A stretch of 7,342 nt of DNA from an uncultured Selenomonadaceae bacterium (GCA_905236785.1 CAJOQC010000266.1:1-7342), one strand, 5' to 3'. Positions 1-7,117 are shown, counted from the first letter of the stretch. The notes: generated by a model not told the origin, from the letters alone. A program made the numbers and translations.

Positions 1-91
1 TAAAAACTCGCTTTTATACCTCCTCCCGTCGGCTTCGCCGACACCCTCCTCCAAGAGGAGGGCTGACGGAGGGAGTTTTTAGAGGTTGCCT
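1..91. repeat. Palindromic composite repeat, copy 1 (left end cut by window)
   Basis: This is an imperfect inverted-repeat unit. TAAAAACTC at 1-9 is matched by GAGTTTTTA at 73-81. Inside are two perfect hairpins: GTCGGC/GCCGAC (28-33 with 37-42, loop TTC) and CCCTCCTC/GAGGAGGG (44-51 with 55-62, loop CAA). The right terminus at 72-91 is the reverse complement of AGGCAACCTCTAAAAACTCC, which recurs at 7259-7278 and, one T shorter, at 6995-7013. Bases 2-50 match 6887-6934 in the same orientation with only a few differences. The unit ends directly against the argG stop codon. Its GC-rich stems flanked by A5 and T5 could stop transcription from either side and end the arg mRNA, but that is inference. 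No transposase is present, so it is a non-autonomous MITE-like or REP-like element. Confidence 0.8.
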
Positions 92-1300
92 TTATTTGTT
101 CTTTTGTTGCATAAGGGCGCGTACTTTAAGCGGCAAGCCGAAAAGGTTGATAAAGCCCGTGGCATCCGCTTGATTATACACATCGTCATGTTCAAAGGTG
201 ACAAATTCTTGGCTGTAGAGGGAATAGGGGGATTTTGCCCCGGCGGAGATAATGTTGCCCTTGTAGAGTTTTAGGCGCACCGTACCCGTCACGGACTCCT
301 GGGTGCTGTCAACAAAGGCGGCCAAAGCCTCCCTAAGCTGGCTGAACCACATTCCGTCGTACACCAATTCGGCGTAGCGCACCGCAACTGTTTCCTTGTA
401 ATGATAGGTGGCGCGGTCAAGGCACAAATACTCAAGCTCGCGGTGGGCGTAGTAAAGTATTGCGCCGCCGGGGTTTTCGTACACGCCCCGGGATTTCATG
501 CCCACCAAGCGGTTTTCGCAAATATCGGCGATGCCCACGCCGTTTCTTGCGCCGATTTCGTTGAGCTTTGTTAAGAGGGCAGTGGCGTTCATTTTTTCGC
601 CGTTCACCGCAACGGGAATACCCTTGTCAAATTCAATCTCAACCATCTCCGGCTCGTTCGGGGCATCCTCCGGGGCTTTAGAAATGAGGAACATACTGTT
701 TTTCGGCGCGTTCCACGGGTCTTCAAGGTCGGAGCCTTCGTGGGACAAGTGCCAAATGTTTCTGTCCATGCTGTAGGTTTTGTTTTCCGTGGCGACGGGT
801 ATGCCATGTTTTTGGGCGTATTCGATTTCCGCCGAGCGGGAGTCTAAGTTCCATTCCCGCCACGGGGCAATTATGGTAAGGTCGGGGGCGAGCGCCTTCA
901 CGGTAAGTTCAAAACGAACTTGATCGTTGCCCTTGCCCGTTGCGCCGTGGGCGATTGCGTCCGCACCTTCTTGGCGGGCGATTTCCACCAATTTTTTTGC
1001 GATTATGGGGCGGGCAAAACTGGTGCCAAGGAGATATTTGCCCTCGTATACCGCGCCGGCTTTAAGGGTCGGCCACACATAATCGGTCAAAAATTCCTCC
1101 GTCAAGTCGGCGATGAAGACTTTGGACGCGCCGGATTTCAAGGCTTTTTCCCGCACCGGCTCCAGTTCGTCGCCCTGCCCCACGTCGGCGCAACAGGCGA
1201 TAACCTCGCAACCGCCGTAATTTTCCTTTAACCAAGGGATTATAACCGAAGTGTCAAGTCCGCCGCTGTAGGCCAGCACTACTTTTTTTACGTCTGCCAT
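92..1300 (-). CDS. argG: Argininosuccinate synthase (ArgG)
   Basis: This cytosolic enzyme (EC 6.3.4.5) joins citrulline and aspartate with ATP, which is split to AMP and pyrophosphate, giving argininosuccinate. The protein is 402 residues, the usual bacterial length. The N-terminal N-type ATP pyrophosphatase loop AYSGGLDTS is at residues 10-18. [10 protein letters not shown] at 118-127 is the family's conserved nucleotide and substrate segment, EGKYLLGTS at 86-94 lies in the citrulline-binding part, and [20 protein letters not shown] starts at 176. I chose the ATG at 1298-1300, giving MADVKK. It has an AGGAG site at 1311-1315, ten bases upstream, and the sequence aligns with the family from there. 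The frame is open to 1348, but that would overlap the end of argF and add an atypical hydrophobic leader. It is last in the operon. The TAA at 92-94 abuts a palindromic repeat with no spacer, and argH, often next to argG, is not seen. Confidence 0.97.
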   Translation of the reverse strand: MADVKKVVLAYSGGLDTSVIIPWLKENYGGCEVIACCADVGQGDELEPVREKALKSGASKVFIADLTEEFLTDYVWPTLKAGAVYEGKYLLGTSFARPIIAKKLVEIARQEGADAIAHGATGKGNDQVRFELTVKALAPDLTIIAPWREWNLDSRSAEIEYAQKHGIPVATENKTYSMDRNIWHLSHEGSDLEDPWNAPKNSMFLISKAPEDAPNEPEMVEIEFDKGIPVAVNGEKMNATALLTKLNEIGARNGVGIADICENRLVGMKSRGVYENPGGAILYYAHRELEYLCLDRATYHYKETVAVRYAELVYDGMWFSQLREALAAFVDSTQESVTGTVRLKLYKGNIISAGAKSPYSLYSQEFVTFEHDDVYNQADATGFINLFGLPLKVRALMQQKNK

Positions 1301-1332
1301 AAATATACATCTCCTAATAATATAGTCAAAAA

Positions 1333-2280
1333 TCAGCAACAACCGCAAAACTCGCCCATGGTCAGCACCAAGACCGCCTTTTGGGCGTGCAAACGGTTCT
1401 CCGCCTCGTCAAAAATGACTTCGGCATTGCCCTCCAAAACTTCCTCGGTGATTTCTTCGCCGCGATAGGCGGGCAAGCAATGCATGACAATCGCTCGCTT
1501 GTCGGCATATTGCAAAAGTTCCTTGTTCACCTGATAGGGCGCAAAAATCTTCGTCCGCGCATCATGTTCGCTTTCTTGCCCCATGCTTGCCCATGTGTCC
1601 GTCACCACCACGTCCGCATCTTTTACCGCCGCCGCAGGGTCGTCGGTAAGAGTGAGGCTCGCGCCGGATTCTGCCGCATCGGCGCGGGCGTTTTTGACGA
1701 CGGTTTCATTCGGCTCATAGTCCTTTGGCGTTGCCGCCGCAAAGTTTATGCCCATTTTTGCCGAGCCGTACATCAAGGAATGGGTCATATTGTTGCCGTC
1801 CCCCACATAGGCCAGTTTCAGGCCTTTTAGATTTTTGCCTTTGTACTCCGTGATGGTAAGTAAATCCGCCAACACCTGACAAGGGTGCAACAAGTCCGTA
1901 AGGGCGTTAATCACGGGGATGCTCGCCCACTTTGCCAACTCCTCGGCGCGGTCATGGCCGTAGGTTCTTATCATGATGCCGTCTAAGTATCGGGACAGAA
2001 CACGCGCCGTGTCCTTAATCGGCTCACCGCGCCCAAGCTGCAAATCCCGATTGCTCAAAAAGAGAGCCGAGCCGCCTAATTGGTACATACCCGTTTCAAA
2101 GGAAACCCGCGTCCTTGTGGAGGACTTTTCAAAAATCATGCCCAAGGTTTTGCCCTTTAGGTAGTTATGCTCAATGCCGCTTTTTTGCTTTGCTTTTAAG
2201 TCGGCGGCAAGGCTCAAAATTTCCTCGATTTCGCCTTTTGTTAGGTCATGGAGGGAGAGTAAATCTTTATTTCTTAACAT
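1333..2280 (-). CDS. argF: Ornithine carbamoyltransferase (ArgF)
   Basis: This cytosolic enzyme (EC 2.1.3.3) transfers the carbamoyl group of carbamoyl phosphate to ornithine, giving citrulline. Numbered from the ATG at 2278-2280, the protein is 315 residues. The carbamoyl-phosphate loop SSTRTR is at 53-58, HPCQ at 132-135, the ornithine-binding segment DTWASMG at 228-234, and the OTCase motif HCLPAYRG at 267-274. HCLP separates it from aspartate carbamoyltransferase. The start is a choice between GTG at 2284-2286 and ATG six bases later. The Shine-Dalgarno AAAGGTG (2286-2292) overlaps the GTG but sits five to seven bases before the ATG, so the ATG is preferred. The C-terminus is odd: it ends FCGCC, with three cysteines in the last four residues. 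It could serve biosynthesis or catabolism, but the operon context makes the anabolic role nearly certain. Confidence 0.97.
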   Translation of the reverse strand: MLRNKDLLSLHDLTKGEIEEILSLAADLKAKQKSGIEHNYLKGKTLGMIFEKSSTRTRVSFETGMYQLGGSALFLSNRDLQLGRGEPIKDTARVLSRYLDGIMIRTYGHDRAEELAKWASIPVINALTDLLHPCQVLADLLTITEYKGKNLKGLKLAYVGDGNNMTHSLMYGSAKMGINFAAATPKDYEPNETVVKNARADAAESGASLTLTDDPAAAVKDADVVVTDTWASMGQESEHDARTKIFAPYQVNKELLQYADKRAIVMHCLPAYRGEEITEEVLEGNAEVIFDEAENRLHAQKAVLVLTMGEFCGCC

Positions 2281-2285
2281 AAACA

Positions 2286-2292
2286 CACCTTT
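2286..2292 (-). promoter_or_regulatory. argF ribosome binding site that decides the start
   Basis: AAAGGTG on the minus strand ends five bases before the ATG at 2278-2280; the AAAGG core is seven bases away. It overlaps the alternative in-frame GTG at 2284-2286, which would leave no workable spacing, so the ATG is the better start. Confidence 0.6.
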
Positions 2293-2307
2293 ATAAAGAT
2301 ATAAACA

Positions 2308-3519
2308 TTAACCTTCGGCAACTTTGGCCAAGGCTTTATTAAGCATGGGCATAAGCTCGTCAACGTGTTTTTCTTCGATGACAAGGGGCGGAATAAAGCG
2401 CAAAACTTTCTTAACGGTGCAGTTTATTATTGCTCCTTGCGCCAAAACGTCGTTTACTATGCCGCGCCCGTCAATGCCGTCTTTAAGCTCTGCGCCCAAG
2501 ATAAGCCCTTCGCCCCGTACTTCTTCGATAACATTCGGGTATTTATCGGCAAGTTTATAAAGCTCGTTTTTGAAATATTCCCCCACTTTTTCCACATGGT
2601 TTAAGAACTCCGTCTTGGGTACTGTGTCCAAAATTACGTTGGCGGCAGAGCAGGCCAGGGGGTTTCCGCCAAAGGTTGTGCCATGGTCGCCGGGGGCAAA
2701 GGCGTTTGCCACTTCCTCGGTTGTGATAAACGCGCCTATGGGCACACCGCCCGCCAAGCCCTTGGCAAGGGTCACAATATCGGGTTTAACGCCGTATTTT
2801 TCGTAAGCAAAGAATTTGCCGCTTCTGCCTATGCCCGCTTGAATTTCATCAAAGATAAGAAGGGCATTATGAGCGTCGCACAACTCCCGTACCTTTTGCA
2901 AATAACCGTCTTTTGGGGGGTACACGCCGCCTTCACCTTGAATGGTTTCCAAGAAAACGGCGGCGGTTTGGTCGTTAATTTTGCTCGCCAAATCATTTAT
3001 GTCGTTGTAGCGGACGTAGGAAAAACCTTCGGGCAAAGGGCCAACCCCCGATTGATATTGGGGCTGCCCCGTGGCGGTCAACGTGGCCAATGTACGTCCG
3101 TGGAAACTGCCCCGGGCAGAAATTATTTCGCTTTTGTCCGGGTTAAACTTATGGGCGTATTTGCGGGCGATTTTTATTGCGCCTTCGTTGGCTTCTGCGC
3201 CGGAATTTGCGAAGAAGGCGCGGCTTAGGCCGCTTAACTTCACCAGCTTCTCTGCCGCCGTTGCCTGCGGGCGCGTGTAGTAGAGGTTAGAGCAGTGAAT
3301 GAGCTTTTGCGCTTGGCTTGTAATGGCCTCCACAAGGGGTTTATAACCATGCCCTACCACATTTACGGCGATGCCGGCCAAAAAGTCGAGGTACTTTTTG
3401 CCCTCGCTGTCAAACAGATACACGCCCTCTCCGCGCTCAAGCACTATTTGATAACGGCTGAACACGGGCAAATAGTTGCTGTTGTCCGTGTCGATTATTT
3501 GTTTTGTATCATTGTTCAA
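2308..3519 (-). CDS. argD: Acetylornithine aminotransferase (ArgD)
   Basis: This PLP-dependent class-III aminotransferase (EC 2.6.1.11) makes N-acetylornithine from N-acetylglutamate semialdehyde, with glutamate as amino donor. Some members also act on N-succinyl-diaminopimelate semialdehyde in lysine synthesis, which sequence alone cannot settle. The protein is 403 residues. NSGAEANE at 105-112 binds the PLP phosphate, SFHGRT is at 138-143, and DEIQAGIGR at 224-232 carries the aspartate that contacts the pyridine nitrogen. K253 in LAKGLAGG is the Schiff-base lysine, and HGTTFGGNPL at 279-288 is typical of the family. The start is TTG at 3517-3519, with AAAGGAG (3528-3534) eight bases upstream. 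The ATG at 3510-3512 is out of frame, and there is no in-frame methionine until close to the C-terminus. Its place between argB and argF fits the pathway order. Confidence 0.96.
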   Translation of the reverse strand: MNNDTKQIIDTDNSNYLPVFSRYQIVLERGEGVYLFDSEGKKYLDFLAGIAVNVVGHGYKPLVEAITSQAQKLIHCSNLYYTRPQATAAEKLVKLSGLSRAFFANSGAEANEGAIKIARKYAHKFNPDKSEIISARGSFHGRTLATLTATGQPQYQSGVGPLPEGFSYVRYNDINDLASKINDQTAAVFLETIQGEGGVYPPKDGYLQKVRELCDAHNALLIFDEIQAGIGRSGKFFAYEKYGVKPDIVTLAKGLAGGVPIGAFITTEEVANAFAPGDHGTTFGGNPLACSAANVILDTVPKTEFLNHVEKVGEYFKNELYKLADKYPNVIEEVRGEGLILGAELKDGIDGRGIVNDVLAQGAIINCTVKKVLRFIPPLVIEEKHVDELMPMLNKALAKVAEG

Positions 3520-3527
3520 AAGAAAGT

Positions 3528-3534
3528 CTCCTTT
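3528..3534 (-). promoter_or_regulatory. Strong ribosome binding site supporting a TTG start for argD
   Basis: AAAGGAG on the minus strand is followed by eight bases and then TTG (3517-3519). No in-frame ATG exists near the N-terminus, and the conserved region begins within about 15 residues, so the TTG is very probably the real start. Confidence 0.7.
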
Positions 3535-3547
3535 GTAAAGACTTATA

Positions 3548-4438
3548 TTAAAACGTCGGCAGACGATGCACCACCTGTGTGCCTATGCCCTTTGAGGTAA
3601 ATATTTCAAGTATCGGCGAATGGGGCATACGGCCGTCGATGATATGGGTTTTCTTTGCCCCGGTGTCCAAGGCGCGAAGGCAGGCCTCCACCTTTGGAAT
3701 CATGCCGCCCTTTATTGTGCCGTTCTTGATATATTCTCTTGCATCCTTTGCGGTCAGTGTGGATATAAAACTGCTCTTGTCCTCAAAGTCGCGATAAATT
3801 CCTTCCACATCCGTGAGCAACAGGAGCTTTTCCGCTTCCAACGCCCCGGCAATTTCGGCGGCCACATAGTCGGCGTTTATGTTGTAACTTTCCCCGTCCT
3901 CACCCACGCCTATGGGGGCGATAACCGGCACATAGTCGTTTTCCAGCAAATCGCTGATAATCCCGGTGTTTACCACCGCCACTTTTCCCACATAGCCGAT
4001 GTCAATTTTCTTGCGTTCGTTGCCTTCGTAAACCGTGGCCATTTTTTTCTCGGCGGTGATAAGGTTCGCGTCCTTGCCGCTTAAACCCACCGCCCGCACC
4101 CCGCGACGATTGAGAAGATTTACTATTTCCGAGTTAATCTTGCCGTCTAAAACCATTTCGGCAATTTCCACCGTTTCTTCGTCCGTGACCCTAAGGCCGC
4201 TCACAAAGGAGGACTCCTTGCCCACCTTCTGCAAAAAGCCCGTTATCTCAGGCCCGCCCCCATGAACAATAACCGGGTGGATACCCACATATTTCATCAG
4301 GGCGACATCCTGCATGACCTTTTCCTTCAGGTCGTTGTTTATCATGGCGTTGCCGCCGTACTTTATGACAATGGTAGTGCCGTAAAATTCCTGTATGTAC
4401 GGGAGAGCCTCCACCAATACTTCCGCTTTGTCAATCAT
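3548..4438 (-). CDS. argB: Acetylglutamate kinase (ArgB), probably arginine-inhibited type
   Basis: This cytosolic amino-acid kinase (EC 2.7.2.8) phosphorylates N-acetyl-L-glutamate with ATP. The protein is 296 residues. K26 in KYGGNAM (26-32) and HGGGP (59-63) bind phosphates, NINAD is at 186-190 in the substrate region, TDVEGI starts at 209, and the nucleotide-site KGGMIPK is at 243-249. It has about 20 residues before the first strand, predicted to form an N-terminal helix. The C-terminal segment HIIDGRMPHS (265-274) followed by LEIFTSKGIGTQ resembles the arginine-site signature of hexameric, feedback-inhibited kinases. This agrees with ArgJ in the same operon, because cyclic pathways usually place feedback control on ArgB. 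Inhibition by arginine is inferred. The start is ATG at 4436-4438 with a modest GGGAAAGG site at 4445-4452, six bases away. Confidence 0.97.
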   Translation of the reverse strand: MIDKAEVLVEALPYIQEFYGTTIVIKYGGNAMINNDLKEKVMQDVALMKYVGIHPVIVHGGGPEITGFLQKVGKESSFVSGLRVTDEETVEIAEMVLDGKINSEIVNLLNRRGVRAVGLSGKDANLITAEKKMATVYEGNERKKIDIGYVGKVAVVNTGIISDLLENDYVPVIAPIGVGEDGESYNINADYVAAEIAGALEAEKLLLLTDVEGIYRDFEDKSSFISTLTAKDAREYIKNGTIKGGMIPKVEACLRALDTGAKKTHIIDGRMPHSPILEIFTSKGIGTQVVHRLPTF

Positions 4439-4456
4439 TTTTTGCCTTTCCCAAAA

Positions 4457-5668
4457 TTAAGTATGGTATTCGCCGTTGATTTTCACATATTCATAGGAAA
4501 AATCGCAACTCCATACCGTAGCCGAAAAATCGCCAAGGTTCAGCTCTATGTTTATGTCTACGTCATGGGCGGCCATTATGCCCCGCAGTTTATCCGCATC
4601 ATACTTTGCGCCAAGGCCGTTTTTGTATACCACTTCGTCGCCGAAGGAAACCACTGCTTTGTCGGGCGCAAATTGCGCGTCGGCGTACCCTGCGGCGCAA
4701 ACCACCCGCCCCCAGTTGGGGTCTTGGCCAAAGAAAGCTGTCTTCACCAAGGGAGATTTGGCTATGCTCATACCCACGGCCTTTGCGTCGGCGCGGGACT
4801 TTGCCCCCGTCACGTTGATGGTCAAAAACTTGGTTGCGCCTTCCCCGTCGGCGGCAATATCTTTGGCAAGGGCGGTGCAAATTTCCTTCAGTTCCCCGCA
4901 GAATTTGTCGTAATCTGCGCCCTTGGCGGTGATTTTCTCGTTCCCCGCCATGCCGTTGGCCATAACCAAAACCATGTCGTTGGTGCTCATATCCCCGTCA
5001 ACGGAAATCATGTTGAAGGTGTCCTCAACAATCTCTTTCAAGGCTTCGTCCAAAAGAGCCGCGTCGATGTTCGCGTCGGTGGTTATAAAGGCCAGCATGG
5101 TCGCCATGTTGGGGCAAATCATCCCCGAACCTTTGGCAATCGCGCCGAATTTTACGGTTTTTCCTCCAAGTTCCGTTTCGGCGATAATATGTTTGGGGTG
5201 TGTGTCGGTGGTGATGATGGCATGGGCGGCGTTCTTGCTGTCCGCGTCGGAAAGTTCCGCAACAGCGGCAGACACGCCCTCGCGCATTTTGTCCATGGGG
5301 AGGTTCACGCCGATAACCCCCGTGGAGGCAACGGCCACAAGATTTGCGGCGCAGGATAATTTTTCCGCCGCCAAAGCCGCCGTTTCCTTTGCGTCCTTTA
5401 GCCCCTGTTCCCCGGTGCAGGCGTTGGCGCAACCGGCGTTGGCCACCACGGCGCGAAGAGCACCGCCCGATACAGCCGCCTTTGAAACCTCTACGCAGGC
5501 GGCGCGAACGGCGTTGGTGGTAAAGACCCCCGCCGCCGTTGCGTCAACGTCGCTCACAATAAGCGCAACATCAAGGTTGCCGCTTTTTTTGATGCCGGCC
5601 TTAACCCCTGCCGTTCTAAACCCTTGGGGGAAAGCCGCCCCCTTTAATTCTTCGTCTTTTTTCAGCAT
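4457..5668 (-). CDS. argJ: Glutamate N-acetyltransferase / ornithine acetyltransferase (ArgJ)
   Basis: ArgJ moves the acetyl group from N-acetylornithine to glutamate (EC 2.3.1.35), recycling acetate and releasing ornithine. Bifunctional members also use acetyl-CoA (EC 2.3.1.1); sequence alone does not show which type this is, though no argA is in the window. The protein is 403 residues, the normal precursor length. It should cut itself between A189 and T190 in KGSGMICPNMATMLAF, giving an alpha chain 1-189 and a beta chain whose N-terminal T190 is the nucleophile. STGVIG at 115-120 is the likely oxyanion-hole region. NAGCANACTG at 77-86 corresponds to the usual NSGNANACTG, with cysteine replacing one asparagine. 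The C-terminus INGEYHT is typical. The start is ATG at 5666-5668, seven bases after GGGAG (5676-5680). Confidence 0.97.
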   Translation of the reverse strand: MLKKDEELKGAAFPQGFRTAGVKAGIKKSGNLDVALIVSDVDATAAGVFTTNAVRAACVEVSKAAVSGGALRAVVANAGCANACTGEQGLKDAKETAALAAEKLSCAANLVAVASTGVIGVNLPMDKMREGVSAAVAELSDADSKNAAHAIITTDTHPKHIIAETELGGKTVKFGAIAKGSGMICPNMATMLAFITTDANIDAALLDEALKEIVEDTFNMISVDGDMSTNDMVLVMANGMAGNEKITAKGADYDKFCGELKEICTALAKDIAADGEGATKFLTINVTGAKSRADAKAVGMSIAKSPLVKTAFFGQDPNWGRVVCAAGYADAQFAPDKAVVSFGDEVVYKNGLGAKYDADKLRGIMAAHDVDINIELNLGDFSATVWSCDFSYEYVKINGEYHT

Positions 5669-5693
5669 ATTGATACTCCCGATTTTCTTTTAT

Positions 5694-6728
5694 TTACGGA
5701 TACATAGGCGCAAAGTCAAGCCCTTCGGTTTCATCAAAACCGCAGGCGATGTTGAAATTTTGTATCGCCTGGCCTGCCGCGCCCTTTACTAAGTTGTCGA
5801 TGACGGAAAGCACAGTCACCCGCCGAGTACGTTTGTCAATGTGCCACGCAATGTCACAGAAATTAGACCCGCGCACGTTTTTGGTGGCCACATAGCCCCC
5901 TGCGCCGATCAATCTGATAAAATGCTCGTTGCAGTACATTTTGTTAAAGGCCGCCGTTACCGTTTCCGCCGTTACGCCTTCTTTTAGTTTGGCGTAACAG
6001 TCGGCGTGAATCCCTCTTGACATAGGCACAAGGTGGGGCGTAAAGGTTATTATTGTTTCTTCTCCCGATAAATCCGTCAACGCCTGTTCTATTTCCGGCG
6101 TATGGCGATGCCCCACCGCGCCGTAAGCGGTGAAACTGTCATATAGTTCGGGGAAATGGTTGCTGAGTTTGGGTGACCGCCCCGCCCCGGACACCCCGGA
6201 TTTTGCATCCACAATGATTGAATCCGATTCGATGAGCCGATGCTTGGCAAGAGGGGCAAGAGCCAAAATGGCGGCAGTGGTAAAACAGCCCGCGTTGCCG
6301 ATTATTTTGGCTTTTTTTATGTCCTCACGGTAAATCTCCGCCAAACCGTAAGAGCGCGCCGCGTTCTTATGCACATGAGGGAGTTTGTACCATTCTTCGT
6401 AAACGGCGGTGTCGTTGAAGCGATAATCCGCCCCCAAATCGATTATTCTAACGGGCAAGTCATTAAGAGCAACGCCCACCTTCATGGCATGACCATGAGG
6501 GAGCGCGATAAAAATAAAATCGCTGTCCTCCCCTATTTGCCGCAGTTTTTGCATATCTTCCAAAGTTAAGTCGCAGATGCCGCGAATATGCGGGTATAAG
6601 TCGGAAATTTTATCGCCGCTGTGGCTTTCGCTTGTGATATGCTTTACTTGTGCTTCTTTATGGCGGCACAAAAGCCCCAAAAGCTCAATGCCCGCATAAC
6701 CTGTCGCGCCGATGACGCTGACTTTCAT
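5694..6728 (-). CDS. argC: N-acetyl-gamma-glutamyl-phosphate reductase (ArgC)
   Basis: This NADPH-dependent cytosolic enzyme (EC 1.2.1.38) reduces N-acetylglutamyl phosphate to the semialdehyde used by ArgD. The protein is 344 residues, standard for the long bacterial type. The Rossmann nucleotide loop GATGYAG is at 7-13. The catalytic cysteine is C148 in GNAGCFTT (144-151), where most relatives have GNPGCYPT or GNPGCYAT. The likely catalytic histidine is H209 in GHRHTPEI, PHLVPMSRG at 231-239 is conserved, and the dimer and substrate region VRGSNFCDIA starts at 285. The loss of the proline before G147-C148 is unusual but leaves the nucleophile intact. The start is ATG at 6726-6728 with GGAGG (6736-6740) seven bases upstream. 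It is the first gene of the operon, so its leader should carry the main control signals. Confidence 0.97.
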   Translation of the reverse strand: MKVSVIGATGYAGIELLGLLCRHKEAQVKHITSESHSGDKISDLYPHIRGICDLTLEDMQKLRQIGEDSDFIFIALPHGHAMKVGVALNDLPVRIIDLGADYRFNDTAVYEEWYKLPHVHKNAARSYGLAEIYREDIKKAKIIGNAGCFTTAAILALAPLAKHRLIESDSIIVDAKSGVSGAGRSPKLSNHFPELYDSFTAYGAVGHRHTPEIEQALTDLSGEETIITFTPHLVPMSRGIHADCYAKLKEGVTAETVTAAFNKMYCNEHFIRLIGAGGYVATKNVRGSNFCDIAWHIDKRTRRVTVLSVIDNLVKGAAGQAIQNFNIACGFDETEGLDFAPMYP

Positions 6729-6761
6729 TGTTATTCCTCCAAAATCGGTCTTTTCCGCCGG

Positions 6762-6779
6762 GGAATATCATAATTTTCC
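6762..6779. promoter_or_regulatory. 18-bp dyad in the argC leader, possible ArgR/AhrC-type operator
   Basis: GGAATATCATAATTTTCC is a near-palindrome in which seven of nine half-site positions pair. It lies 34-51 bases before the argC ATG. Its 18-bp length and AT-rich centre are like ARG boxes, but it lacks the TGAAT/ATTCA core, so the match is weak. On the minus strand it contains TATGAT (6767-6772), a possible -10 hexamer without a good -35, so binding here could block transcription. The function is inferred. Confidence 0.25.
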
Positions 6780-6817
6780 TTGGCGGAACTTCTCGCTTTC
6801 CCCGTATGTACTGCGGG

Positions 6818-6846
6818 AAAATATTGTCATATTACTATGGACGCAA
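6818..6846 (-). promoter_or_regulatory. Putative sigma-70-type promoter of the arg operon
   Basis: On the minus strand TTGCGT (6841-6846) and TATTTT (6818-6823) are exactly 17 bases apart, about 90 bases before the argC ATG. The -35 match is weak (TTG only) and the -10 moderate. The -35 lies within an 18-bp dyad, CGCAAA/TTTGCG at 6842-6859, which could also be a regulator site. An alternative is the TATGAT at 6767-6772. Only the position and spacing favour this call. Confidence 0.3.
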
Positions 6847-6876
6847 ATTTTCTTTTGCGAGTGTAAAAGAATTTTC

Positions 6877-7013
6877 GGGCATCTCCAAAAACTCCTTTTA
6901 TACATCCTCCCGTCGGCTACGCCGATACACTCCTATAGGATGAGGGCTGAGCCTCTTTCTTGGAGGGAGGTGGCAGACAGCAGGGCTGACGGAGGGAGTT
7001 TTAGAGGTTGCCT
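6877..7013. repeat. Palindromic composite repeat, copy 2, with a 39-bp internal insertion
   Basis: This copy has the same layout and orientation as the repeat at 1-91. Bases 6887-6934 match 2-50, and the right terminus 6995-7013 matches 72-91 with one T lost. The left terminus (GGGC at 6877, then ATCTCCAAAAACTCC) is a decayed form of AGGCAACCTCTAAAAACTCC. The GTCGGC hairpin is kept, with a changed loop (TAC) and a closing G-T pair. The second hairpin has become TCCTATAGGA (6931-6940). Between two AGGGCTGA copies (6943-6950 and 6982-6989) lies extra sequence from a related hairpin module. It sits about 30 bases upstream of the putative argC -35. Short open frames across it are not credible genes. 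Confidence 0.75.
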
Positions 7014-7080
7014 CTAAAAAATCCTCGAAACATACTCCCCGATTTTAGCAGATTTTTTCTAAAACGGCAATTTATATTTG
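7014..7080. other. AT-rich spacer, no clear feature
   Basis: No gene is supported here. CCTCTAAAA at 7011-7019 pairs with TTTTAGAGG at 6999-7007 (loop TTG), forming a perfect 9-bp hairpin across the repeat boundary. TTTTAG (7043-7048) and CTAAAA (7059-7064) form a second small dyad. With the adjoining stretch back to 6729 this makes about 350 bases without a gene, containing the leader, the putative promoter and repeat copy 2. Confidence 0.5.
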
Positions 7081-7117
7081 CAAAAAGAAACCCCGTCGGT
7101 TAATTCTTCCGACGGGG
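7081..7117 (-). terminator. Intrinsic terminator, minus strand
   Basis: There is a perfect 9-bp GC-rich stem, CCCCGTCGG (7091-7099) with CCGACGGGG (7109-7117), and a 9-base loop. On the minus strand it is followed by TTTCTTTTTG (7090-7081), a classical U-tract. The plus strand after the stem (TTAATGCAAC) has no T-run, so the terminator works on minus-strand transcripts coming from the right. No protein gene ends here, so it closes either a small RNA starting near 7225-7258 or a transcript from beyond the window. It would also insulate the argC promoter. Confidence 0.85.

Larger units (their letters stand above)
92..6728 (-). other. Arginine biosynthesis operon argCJBDFG
   Basis: Six complete genes run in one direction with gaps of 25 (argC-argJ), 18 (argJ-argB), 28 (argB-argD), 27 (argD-argF) and 32 bases (argF-argG). 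Each has a recognisable Shine-Dalgarno sequence, and no terminator hairpin or promoter of note sits in the gaps. Together they cover all steps from N-acetylglutamate to argininosuccinate. The final enzyme, ArgH, is missing, because a repeat begins at the argG stop codon. The only sizeable upstream non-coding space is before argC, so the main promoter and any arginine-responsive operator are expected at about 6729-6876. Cotranscription is inferred from spacing. Confidence 0.88.

Noticed and set aside
86..274. Plus-strand open frame of 62 codons over the 3' end of argG
   Set aside because: It starts inside the repeat terminus and is antisense to conserved ArgG coding sequence.
1301..1348. N-terminal extension of ArgG to position 1348
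   Set aside because: It would overlap the argF stop codon and add 16 hydrophobic residues not seen in the family. The ATG at 1298-1300 has its own AGGAG site.
4262..5359. Long plus-strand open frame (365 codons) opposite argJ and the start of argB
   Set aside because: It lies wholly antisense to well-supported genes, has no recognisable domain, and reflects codon bias of the opposite strand. The same applies to the open frames at 4923-5792, 2683-3228 and 3620-4084.
6712..7017. Plus-strand open frames over the argC leader and repeat copy 2
   Set aside because: They overlap the argC start, run through hairpin repeats, have no suitable ribosome site, and show no protein-like conservation that I can recognise.
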